This document shows positions 16,200 through 22,931 of a DNA stretch of 22,931 bases, one piece after another. A program made the position numbers and the translations under genes. How positions within the stretch are numbered: position 1 is the stretch's first letter; the number at the start of each line of letters is the position of its first letter. A model generated the notes under the pieces. That model had not been told where the DNA came from. It made no database searches and worked only from the letters and a program-made list of their open reading frames with translations. Source of the stretch: Balneolaceae bacterium (lineage in GTDB: Bacteria; Bacteroidota; Rhodothermia; Balneolales; Balneolaceae); assembly GCA_021767245.1 (NCBI GenBank), contig JAASTO010000017.1, positions 1 through 22,931 on the forward strand, read 5' to 3'.

Positions 16200-17021
16200 A
16201 TGGCATTTACACTCAAAAATTTACCCTACAGAACTGATAAACCCAGAACTAAAGGCCTCACACTGGCCCTGGATAAAGGTTATAGCGTAAGGCAAGCCGA
16301 AGATCTTGTTGAATCCAGCTCTAACTACATTGATGTAGTTAAACTGGGATGGGGCACATCATATGTAACCCAAAACCTTGAAGAAAAGATCGCTGTTTAT
16401 CAAAATGCTGACATTCCGGTCTATTTTGGTGGCACTCTTTTCGAAGCTTATCTGCTCAGAGATCAACTGGATGCTTATGTAAACCTCATGGAAAGGTATA
16501 ATATCAGTCATGTTGAGGTTTCTAACGGCACGATCTGGCTATCAGACGACAGAAAACAGGCCATCATAAAAGAGTTAAGTAAAGACTTTACGGTATACTC
16601 GGAAGTAGGAAGTAAAAATCCCAATGAGATCATACCACCTTACAAATGGGTTAAAGTGATAAATGAAGAGTTGAATGCCGGAGCAGAAAAAGTAATTTGT
16701 GAAGCTCGTGAGAGTGGAACAGTGGGTGTTTTTCGGCCAAACGGGGAAGTTCGTTCAGGACTGATCGAAGAGATAACCGATCAAATATCTCAGGATAAAC
16801 TGATTTTTGAGGCCCCTCAAAAAGAACAACAAGTTTGGTTCATCCGTAAATTTGGAAGCAATGTTAACCTCGGAAACATCGTTCCTGCTGATGTAATTGC
16901 AGTAGAAACACTCCGACTTGGATTACGAGGCGATACCCTTCTGGATTTCTATTCACTGGATGATGACGAAGATTTAAATCAAGTAATAAAAGACAGTAAA
17001 ACAATCTCTAACAAAGAGTAA
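16200..17021 (+). CDS. comA: Phosphosulfolactate synthase (ComA family)
   Basis: A 273-residue TIM-barrel enzyme predicted to add sulfite to phosphoenolpyruvate, giving (R)-phosphosulfolactate; in methanogens this is the first step to coenzyme M. Nearly every block I recall from Methanocaldococcus ComA is present: YIDVVKLGWGTSYV (43-56), VYFGGTLFEAY (74-84), EVGSK (135-139), EARESG (168-173), IFEAPQKEQQVWFIRKFGSN (202-221), then VNLGNI, and ETLRLGLRGDT (236-246). The C-terminal 25 residues are an acidic extension. Bacterial homologues exist, including B. subtilis YitD. No comB phosphatase or comC dehydrogenase is nearby, so the product may be sulfolactate used as an osmolyte or a precursor of sulfonated lipid or glycan. 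It starts a probable operon with the GT5-like gene 19 nt downstream. Confidence 0.9.
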   Translation: MAFTLKNLPYRTDKPRTKGLTLALDKGYSVRQAEDLVESSSNYIDVVKLGWGTSYVTQNLEEKIAVYQNADIPVYFGGTLFEAYLLRDQLDAYVNLMERYNISHVEVSNGTIWLSDDRKQAIIKELSKDFTVYSEVGSKNPNEIIPPYKWVKVINEELNAGAEKVICEARESGTVGVFRPNGEVRSGLIEEITDQISQDKLIFEAPQKEQQVWFIRKFGSNVNLGNIVPADVIAVETLRLGLRGDTLLDFYSLDDDEDLNQVIKDSKTISNKE

Positions 17022-17040
17022 TCACTGAGAGCATACATTT

Positions 17041-17844
17041 ATGAAAATTCTATACGTTGCAGCAGAAATTTCTCCATTTGCACGCATGACCTACACAGCA
17101 GATCTGTTAAGGTTCTTGCCTGCTTCACTACAAGACAAAGGATTTGAAATTCGAATCCTGCTACCCAAATACGGTACCATCAACGATAGAAGAAACCGAC
17201 TTCACGAGGTGATAAGGCTTTCCGGTATTGAAGTAGAAGTTGGAGAGAATGTTGAGACCATGAAAATTAAAGTGGCTAGTATTCCCAACGCTAAACTACA
17301 GGTTTACTTTTTAGATAACGACACCTACTTCAAGCGTAAGGGACTATTCAGAAAGCCCGATTCTGAAGAGTTTTACGAAGATAATGATGAACGTTTAGCC
17401 TTTTACAATAAAGGTGTATTGGAAACAGTTATTAAGCTCGGTTGGAAGCCTGATATTATTCACTGTCATGACTGGCCTGCAGGTTTGACCCCATTATTGG
17501 TGAAAACCCTATACAAAGATGAGAAGATCTTCAAAGACACTAAGATCGTTTATAATCTGCATCACCCAATTAATGAAGGTGATTCTGATTCAGCGCGTGT
17601 TCTTGAGCTTCTCGGTTTACCGGCCGATACCGATATTGATAACCTTACTGAAGAAGGAAAGGTTGATCTTTTAAAACTTGGTTTAAAGTACAGTGATCAC
17701 GTCGTGACAGGAAATTACCTGAAGGACGAATTTGATGACGTATTTGATGAACTTGGCATCAAGCCGGAAAAAATTCAGGGTTCACCTGAAGATGTTTCTG
17801 ATAAGTTCGCTGAATATTATCGCAAAATATCTGACGCAGAATAA
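17041..17844 (+). CDS. Stand-alone GT5 (glycogen synthase) N-terminal domain, motif-degenerate
   Basis: This 267-residue protein matches only the N-terminal Rossmann lobe of GT5 glycogen/starch synthases, which normally have about 480 residues. MKILYVAAEISPFAR, then LPASLQDKGFEIRILLPKYG (26-45), DIIHCHDWPAGLTPLL (138-153), VYNLHHP (170-175 region) and LGLKYSDHVVTGN (213-225) align in order. Where active enzymes have K-x-G-G-L, binding ADP-glucose, this one reads RMTYTADL (15-22), and the whole C-terminal lobe with its E-x7-E catalytic element is absent. The C-terminus is charged and ends naturally at TAA, with no remnant of the missing lobe in the 30 nt before the next gene. It is therefore unlikely to make glycogen alone; a regulatory, binding or partner-dependent role is inferred. 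Short GT5 proteins beside DUF4270 genes are, from memory, common in Bacteroidota. Confidence 0.82.
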   Translation: MKILYVAAEISPFARMTYTADLLRFLPASLQDKGFEIRILLPKYGTINDRRNRLHEVIRLSGIEVEVGENVETMKIKVASIPNAKLQVYFLDNDTYFKRKGLFRKPDSEEFYEDNDERLAFYNKGVLETVIKLGWKPDIIHCHDWPAGLTPLLVKTLYKDEKIFKDTKIVYNLHHPINEGDSDSARVLELLGLPADTDIDNLTEEGKVDLLKLGLKYSDHVVTGNYLKDEFDDVFDELGIKPEKIQGSPEDVSDKFAEYYRKISDAE

Positions 17845-17874
17845 CCGAAAGAAAACTTTTTAAATACTTTCTTA

Positions 17875-19083
17875 ATGACAATACACAATAAGGGTTTTGT
17901 TTCCTTATACATTACGCTGTTAGCTTTAATTATTTTTCTAAGTGGATGCGAAGACCCCGGCAGTGTGGGCAGTGGCTTTATTGATGAACCATCAATAGTT
18001 ACAGACACGCTGACACTGGACAATACCGCAACCGAGAACTTTGTTGGTTATACCGGAAATTTTGGTCTGTTTAGCATCGGTAAATATTCTGATCAGCTAT
18101 TTGGAGAGGTATCAACGGTTGGACTTTTAAAACCGATTCGCAGTGTACAAATCCCTGACAGTCTCGATATTGTTGGCGATAACTTCTCCATGAAGCTGCA
18201 GATCCAGTTGGATAGCCTTAACACTTATGGTGACACGCTTTCCACTTCAGAATTCTCCATTTATGAGGTTACCGAAACCTGGAGAGGCAACGAGATTAAG
18301 TCTAATTCAGAAGTTGCCTATAATTCCGCAAACCCGGTTGGTAGCTTCACCATCGGTCAGGAAAAAAACATTACCGTTGACCTCTCTGAAGCCTGGAAAG
18401 ACCAGTATTATCCATATTTCAGCAGTACTGAGGATGATGCCGATTCAACCTACCGCTATGAGTTTCATGGCCTGGCTATTGTACCCGAAAGTAATACCAA
18501 TAAGATTTCATTTATGAGCTCTTCAGCCAGTCAGTTTTTGATATTGAGTCCGGATGAATCTGACACCGTCAGGGTAGGGCTAAATAACTGGGCTTATTTT
18601 ATGGATAGAACAGGTGCGGTACAGAGCCCTGAAACGACCTCACTTTTTACGACCCTCGAAGAAGTGATGCGTATCGATCTTCCCCTGGAAATGCTGAGAG
18701 AAGAATACCGTTCCAAAAATATATTAAACGCCCGTTTAGTGATCCAGGAAAATGCAGAAGACCTGAACAGTACGCTAGCGGCCAATCACAGCAGGCCTAA
18801 CCTAAATCTTCTGAACCTTCACCTTGGCACAGATTATGATGAGGCTTTTGAATATCAGCTCACACAACCTGAATTTACTGCCTCAAGAGATTCTCTATCC
18901 ACTGAAACATACAACAGCAATATCACTTTACTTTTAAATAACCTGTTTTACGGTGGAGCTGAAACAGATGAAATATATGTTGGCATAGGATCTTTATCCG
19001 GAGTTCTCCGTTCCACACAGATCTTTAATGGAAATGCGCAGGCTGATAGAAGGCCCAAACTTATTATCTCTTACATTGAATGA
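17875..19083 (+). CDS. DUF4270-like lipoprotein
   Basis: A 402-residue predicted lipoprotein. The signal peptide (1-24) is hydrophobic and ends in the lipobox LSGC, with Cys25 the likely lipid anchor. The start of the mature protein, DPGSVGSGFIDEPSIVTDTL (27-46), then GNFGLFSIGKYSDQLFGEVS (61-80), resembles DUF4270 proteins: a Cys followed by acidic residues and G-S, a T-D-T-L strand, and a segment in which the polymer-like name of the protein's own strand repeat Y-x-D-x-L/F-G-x-x-S occurs. The rest is beta-rich with many D-S-L turns and no catalytic motif. The stop overlaps the next start as ATGA, indicating translational coupling with the beta-barrel. An envelope role, perhaps outer-membrane or surface-exposed, is inferred; biochemical function is unknown. 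Confidence 0.62.
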   Translation: MTIHNKGFVSLYITLLALIIFLSGCEDPGSVGSGFIDEPSIVTDTLTLDNTATENFVGYTGNFGLFSIGKYSDQLFGEVSTVGLLKPIRSVQIPDSLDIVGDNFSMKLQIQLDSLNTYGDTLSTSEFSIYEVTETWRGNEIKSNSEVAYNSANPVGSFTIGQEKNITVDLSEAWKDQYYPYFSSTEDDADSTYRYEFHGLAIVPESNTNKISFMSSSASQFLILSPDESDTVRVGLNNWAYFMDRTGAVQSPETTSLFTTLEEVMRIDLPLEMLREEYRSKNILNARLVIQENAEDLNSTLAANHSRPNLNLLNLHLGTDYDEAFEYQLTQPEFTASRDSLSTETYNSNITLLLNNLFYGGAETDEIYVGIGSLSGVLRSTQIFNGNAQADRRPKLIISYIE

Positions 19084-20393
19084 ATAAACTGAACTCAAAT
19101 ACAATTTTTACTACGGTTTTTGCCTTACTGTTCATTTTCAGCAACAACGTTCTTGCACAAAGCGATGAAAGCAGTATTGGCAAAAGTGGATCTTTTTATT
19201 CTCTTTTTGGCATGGGCTTCCCGGTTGAAACTAACACTTCGCGAGAGCTCAGCATGGGAATCTCCGGTATCTCTTTAGATAATGCCCAATCAAACGGACT
19301 GCATAATCCGGCACTTTGGGGAACTAACACGTTTTCAACAGCCTCTACCGGATTTAGTCTCTCAAAATTTCTTTCTGAAGATAATACTACAGAAAGTAAG
19401 AACACGGCTCTTCAGGCAGGCTATCTGCAACTTACATTCCCTGTTTACAGAGAAAAACTTGGGATCTCTGCCTCATTGCACCCGGTTACACGATCTAACT
19501 ATAGATTTTTTAACACCAGCAGTATCCTGAACGAGCAAAACCAAACGATTGAATATGCCTCTGATGCCTATGGTACCGGCGGGATCAGTAAATTTGAGAT
19601 CGGTTTTGGCTGGAGCATCAACAAAAATATATCTGTCGGTTATGCTCCCTCTCTGGTATTTCTTTCACAAAATAACTCCCGTGAGTTGTTTTTTGACGAC
19701 GGCTCTTTCACAACAAATGTTATCGATTCTAAGATCACCGGTTCAGATTTCAGTCACAAATTTGGGCTCCTGGCTTCATTCCCAACCATTTTCAGCGACA
19801 AAGATCGTGTAAGTTTTGGAGCAACAGCTATACTGCCTGTGGAAATTGAAACCAAAGAATCGATCTTGAGTTCTCGTCAGGTTAATAATCAAGTGCAAGA
19901 AGTCACGCTTGATGAAAATGTTGGAGGGAAGGCGGAACTACCATTGGAGTTAAACAGTGGATTCACCTATTACCCAAGTACACTGTTCAATGTATCGCTG
20001 GAAGGTAAGTTTCAACAATGGAGTGAAACAAATTTTAACCTGAACACTACAAACGATACGTTTGAACTTTCAGACCGTTATAAGCTTGGTTTGGGTGCTG
20101 AATATCATGCCTACAGAACTAATTCAAACAGTTTTTTTTCGAATTTTCGGTATAACGCCGGAATGGCCTACGACTCAGGTCACCTTAAGACCGCTCAAGA
20201 AAACATTAATACACTTTGGTTTTCTGCCGGTTTAGGAATAATTTCACCCCTCTCCAATTCAACTATAGATCTCAGTGCCCGATATGGTTTAAGAGGAACC
20301 ACGGCTAATGATCTTATTCAGGAAAGAATTTGGTCGTTCAATATTTCTGTTAATCTGACTGAGCTCATGTTTTTCAGACCTAAATTGAACTAA
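19080..20393 (+). CDS. Outer-membrane beta-barrel protein (FadL/PorV-like)
   Basis: A 437-residue protein with a signal peptide (about 1-26, ending NVLA before Gln27). The mature N-terminus SLFGMGFPVETNTSRELSMG (41-60), then ISGISLDNAQSNGLHNPALWG (61-81), resembles the S-x-F-G-x-G ... R-x-M-G-x-x-G-I-S-L-x-x-x-x-x-x-x-x-N-P-A start found in FadL- and PorV-type barrels of Bacteroidota. The remainder alternates hydrophobic and polar residues with repeated aromatic strand ends (SASLHP, FEIGFGWSINKNISVGYAPS, YKLGLGAEYHAY), as expected for a 14-stranded-class barrel; the number of strands is not established. The last residue is Asn, not the common aromatic. It overlaps the upstream lipoprotein gene by 4 nt, so the two probably act together at the outer membrane. 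The ligand is unknown. Confidence 0.68.
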   Translation: MNKLNSNTIFTTVFALLFIFSNNVLAQSDESSIGKSGSFYSLFGMGFPVETNTSRELSMGISGISLDNAQSNGLHNPALWGTNTFSTASTGFSLSKFLSEDNTTESKNTALQAGYLQLTFPVYREKLGISASLHPVTRSNYRFFNTSSILNEQNQTIEYASDAYGTGGISKFEIGFGWSINKNISVGYAPSLVFLSQNNSRELFFDDGSFTTNVIDSKITGSDFSHKFGLLASFPTIFSDKDRVSFGATAILPVEIETKESILSSRQVNNQVQEVTLDENVGGKAELPLELNSGFTYYPSTLFNVSLEGKFQQWSETNFNLNTTNDTFELSDRYKLGLGAEYHAYRTNSNSFFSNFRYNAGMAYDSGHLKTAQENINTLWFSAGLGIISPLSNSTIDLSARYGLRGTTANDLIQERIWSFNISVNLTELMFFRPKLN

Positions 20394-20467
20394 TTATTCC
20401 ATACTTATAATAAATAAACACTCTGATTAGTTTATTTAACTAACAGCTTTAATTACAGTTAAGAACA

Positions 20468-21799
20468 ATGAAACAATTAATTACGCTTTTAGGGATTCTA
20501 TTTGTTAGCTCTCCTATTATAAATGCACAGGCTGAGTGTCAGCAAGAACCACCAAGTGGTTTATCTCCTTTGGCAGCCTATTCTATTTTTTATGAAAACT
20601 ATAAATCCGGTGATTATGAATTCGCCCTGGACTATGGCCGATGGATGGTTTGTGCTAAACCAGAAACGATTGAGGGTAATCCTCGCTTCAGCTTATTAAC
20701 TCAATACGAGCGTCTCGTTAAGATTTACGACGAAGTTGGACGAAGTAAGGATGATCCTACTATCAAAGCGGCTTACATTGATACCGCTGAGACTCTGCTG
20801 AATGAAGCCATCGAAATGTTTGGAGATAATCCAGAAAACAAATTTGATCTCGTATTCGACAGAGGCCGTTTCTACCAGCAAAACTATAATATAATAGACG
20901 GTGGGTTAAATAAAGCTTACAATGACTACGTAATGCTTTTTGAGATAGATCCTGAAAGAGCATCGAGCATGGGTAACGGTTATTACCTAAGACAAGCTTT
21001 AAACCACCTTGTTGACGAAGATCGTAAGGAAGATGCTCAAAACCTGATCGATACTGTAAAACCACTTGTTAGCGGTGAGTTAGCAGACTTTTTGAGTGAA
21101 AAACAGCAAGAAATCCTTGGTTCCCCGCAAGAACGTGTGGCCTATTTTGAGCCTCTGTTAGAGAAAGATCCGAATAACCTGGATGCCCTGAAAGCCCTTG
21201 AAGGTGCCTATGAAAGCCTTGATCAACGAGAAAAGCTCAATGAAGTTAAAGTTAAGATCAATGAGCTGGAACCTACTTACGAAAGTGCATACAGCCTTGC
21301 TGAATTTGATAGAAGTAACGCCAATTACACCGATGCGATCACGTACTACGAGCAGGCATTAGAAAGAGCTGAAACAGATGATCAACGAAAGACTGTTTAT
21401 CTACGACTGGCTGATATGAATATCAACATTGAGAATCTGCAGACTGCCAAACGTTACGTACAACAGGCCTTGCAAATTGACCCTAATGATGGTAACACTA
21501 TTATTAAAATGGCTACCATTTACGGAGCTGCTGTTACCAAATGTACCGAGGGCAGAAAGCTTGAAGCAGCCGACAAAGTGGTTTACTGGGTCGTCATTGA
21601 CTATCTGAACAAAGCCAAACGTGTAGATCCTTCAGTAGCCGGTACGGTTAATCAACAACTATCAACCTATGAAGATGTGTCTCCAAACTCTGAAGACAAA
21701 TTCTTCACATTAAACCTTGAAGATGGAGATACGATCAGAGTAGACGGTTCACTCAGAGATTGCTACAGCTGGATCAACGAATCAACAACCGTTCGTTAA
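20468..21799 (+). CDS. Periplasmic TPR-repeat protein
   Basis: A 443-residue exported protein. Residues 1-20 form a signal peptide with a likely cut after INA20. The middle and C-terminal half is helical with tetratricopeptide-type repeats: EPLLEKDPNNLDALKALEGA (228-247), SAYSLAEFDRSNANYTDAIT (273-292), TVYLRLADMNINIENLQTAK (309-328), then VQQALQIDPND. The C-terminal segment leaves the repeat pattern and ends FFTLNLEDGDTIRVDG (412-427) ... DCYSWINESTTVR. Four cysteines (24, 62, 359, 432) could form two disulfides, which would fit an oxidising periplasm. No catalytic motif is seen; a scaffold or binding role is inferred. It lies 74 nt after the barrel gene on the same strand, which may make it part of the same envelope group. 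Confidence 0.75.
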   Translation: MKQLITLLGILFVSSPIINAQAECQQEPPSGLSPLAAYSIFYENYKSGDYEFALDYGRWMVCAKPETIEGNPRFSLLTQYERLVKIYDEVGRSKDDPTIKAAYIDTAETLLNEAIEMFGDNPENKFDLVFDRGRFYQQNYNIIDGGLNKAYNDYVMLFEIDPERASSMGNGYYLRQALNHLVDEDRKEDAQNLIDTVKPLVSGELADFLSEKQQEILGSPQERVAYFEPLLEKDPNNLDALKALEGAYESLDQREKLNEVKVKINELEPTYESAYSLAEFDRSNANYTDAITYYEQALERAETDDQRKTVYLRLADMNINIENLQTAKRYVQQALQIDPNDGNTIIKMATIYGAAVTKCTEGRKLEAADKVVYWVVIDYLNKAKRVDPSVAGTVNQQLSTYEDVSPNSEDKFFTLNLEDGDTIRVDGSLRDCYSWINESTTVR

Positions 21800-21830
21800 T
21801 TTGGTATCAATAAAAACATTTGTATCTTTT
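21800..21830 (+). promoter_or_regulatory. rho: Candidate Bacteroidota-type promoter upstream of rho
   Basis: TTTG (21800-21803) is followed after exactly 19 nt by TATCTTTT (21823-21830). The first is a full match to the -33 consensus and the second differs only at the last base from TAnnTTTG. It begins directly after the TPR gene stop codon. Transcription would start near 21837, upstream of the hairpin at 21849. Confidence 0.45.
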
Positions 21831-21848
21831 CTCATCCACTAAGATTTA

Positions 21849-21880
21849 AGGTGCGGGTCTGAGATCCGCACCTATTTTTT
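21849..21880 (+). terminator. Intrinsic terminator between the TPR gene and rho
   Basis: An 11-bp stem with one G-U pair (21849-21859 with 21863-21873) and a 3-nt TGA loop, GC-rich at its base, is followed by A and six T (21875-21880). It ends the TPR transcript. Because a promoter-like sequence lies just upstream and none is obvious between it and rho, it may also act as an attenuator in the rho leader. Confidence 0.88.
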
Positions 21881-21963
21881 CTCTCCCTCCTATCTAATTA
21901 CAAAAACATTTCTGGTTTACACTTCGATATCGGGAGAAGTTCATAACAATTCGCATCAACTAT

Positions 21964-22931
21964 ATGGCACGGAAAAAAAATTATAAGAACCGTAACAAAA
22001 ACCGTGGAAACCGCGGCAAGAATAACAACAATGTTTTCATTCCAAAATTCAACTGGAAGAACAACCATGGAGTAGCCGGTCGTTATGCCGGCGTTTTGGA
22101 GATCAACTCCAAGGGATGGGGATTTATCAGAAAACTTGACTACGAATTTTCGTACCAGCCTCAGGATCCGTTTATGAAACCGGATGAAGTTAAAGAACTT
22201 GAATTACGTCCGGGTTTAGTATTGGAAGGGGAGTTTGAAGAAGACAATCAGGGAAGAAAACATGTATCATCGGTAGATGTGATCAACGGCAGGCCGGTAG
22301 AGGCATGGAAGAAATCAAGCCGTTTTGAGCGGCAAACACCCATCATGCCTGTTGACTGGATCAAGCTTGGTTTTCAGCCTGATGACGTTGAAATGCGTGT
22401 TATTGATCTGGTGGCTCCCATTGGAAAAGGCCAAAGGTCACTTATTGTTGCTCCTCCAAGAACCGGTAAAACCGTTTTATTAAAAAAGATCGCCAAATCA
22501 TTGACTGATAATTACGATGATATTCATGTCAGTGTTCTGTTGGTTGATGAGCGACCGGAAGAAGTTACCGACTTTATCCGAACCACACAGGCAGAGGTCT
22601 TTGCTTCCTCAAACGATAAGAATACAGATAGCCACATTCGCATTACCGAAATGGCTCTCGGCTATGCTAAACGAAAGGCAGAAATGGGAGAGGATGCTGT
22701 TCTGCTGATAGACTCACTCACACGCCTTGGCCGAGCTTACAACGCGGTTCAAACCAACAGTGGCCGAACGCTCTCCGGGGGGCTTGATATCAGAGCTCTC
22801 GAAATACCCAAAAAGATCTTCGGTTCAGCCCGAAAAATTGAAGGTGGCGGCTCACTGACCATTATCGCAACCTGTTTGATCGAAACTAATTCCCGTATGG
22901 ATGACCTGATCTTTGAGGAGTTCAAGGGAAC
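21964..22931 (+). CDS. rho: Transcription termination factor Rho (5' part; cut by window end)
   Basis: The first 322 residues of Rho, a hexameric RNA-dependent ATPase that ends transcription. Residues 1-35 are basic and Asn-rich (KKNYKNRNKNRGNRGK, then N4). Residues about 38-110 are the cold-shock-like RNA-binding domain (YAGVLEINSKGWGFIRKLDY, 41-60). The ATPase domain follows with Walker A APPRTGKT (163-170), DERPEE (195-200) holding the catalytic Glu196, Walker B AVLLIDSLTRLGRAYN (245-260), and the R/Q-loop region FGSARKIEGGGSLTIIAT (286-303). The arginine finger lies beyond the window. The ATG at 21964 is the first in frame after TAA at 21895-21897, so the helical Rho_N domain of E. coli-type Rho is missing and replaced by the short basic tail. 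Confidence 0.97.
   Translation, partial: MARKKNYKNRNKNRGNRGKNNNNVFIPKFNWKNNHGVAGRYAGVLEINSKGWGFIRKLDYEFSYQPQDPFMKPDEVKELELRPGLVLEGEFEEDNQGRKHVSSVDVINGRPVEAWKKSSRFERQTPIMPVDWIKLGFQPDDVEMRVIDLVAPIGKGQRSLIVAPPRTGKTVLLKKIAKSLTDNYDDIHVSVLLVDERPEEVTDFIRTTQAEVFASSNDKNTDSHIRITEMALGYAKRKAEMGEDAVLLIDSLTRLGRAYNAVQTNSGRTLSGGLDIRALEIPKKIFGSARKIEGGGSLTIIATCLIETNSRMDDLIFEEFKG

Noticed and set aside
17817..18023. Minus-strand open frame across the GT5-like/lipoprotein junction
   Set aside because: Short, antisense to a signal peptide and lipobox, and without a recognisable product.

Overview
The window carries 19 recognisable protein-coding genes, two of them cut by its ends, and no RNA genes, insertion sequences or CRISPR arrays. 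It looks like a chromosome segment of a marine or halophilic member of the Bacteroidota / Balneolota / Rhodothermota group. The reasons are: starts usually preceded by AT-rich sequence with no clear Shine-Dalgarno; lipoproteins and barrels of a Bacteroidota style; a RuvC tail ending in W-x-x-F-x-x-x-N-P-D-R-V; a flavobacterial-type membrane metalloprotease; and a candidate TTTG-N19-TAnnTTTn promoter. Balneolota is my best guess, from general resemblance only.

Left part (1-9224): the 3' end of an unidentified gene and its terminator; a SulP anion transporter; a convergent lipoprotein metalloprotease; DNA polymerase IV (dinB); fabI and ruvC as a tight pair (3 nt apart); ruvA after a short spacer holding two small palindromes; formate-tetrahydrofolate ligase (fhs); and, convergent with fhs, a sugar-phosphate nucleotidyltransferase. 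This is housekeeping lipid, repair and one-carbon metabolism. The convergent pairs sulP/metalloprotease and fhs/nucleotidyltransferase each share a bidirectional intrinsic terminator.

Middle (9367-16127): a MurF-like Mur ligase preceded by about 200 residues of membrane-spanning sequence, a LolC/LolE-type permease on the minus strand, then glgB and malQ 7 nt apart, which together make and remodel alpha-glucan.

Right part (16200-22931): a same-strand run of phosphosulfolactate synthase (comA-like), a stand-alone and motif-degenerate GT5 glycogen-synthase N-domain, a DUF4270-like lipoprotein, an outer-membrane beta-barrel overlapping it by ATGA, a periplasmic TPR protein, and the 5' part of rho. 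The comA-GT5-lipoprotein-barrel run is the least explained part of the window. It puts a sulfonate-forming enzyme and a probably inactive glucosyltransferase fold next to two envelope proteins, and is the best candidate here for an undescribed functional unit. Rho is unusual in lacking the helical Rho_N domain and may be preceded by a leader containing an intrinsic terminator.
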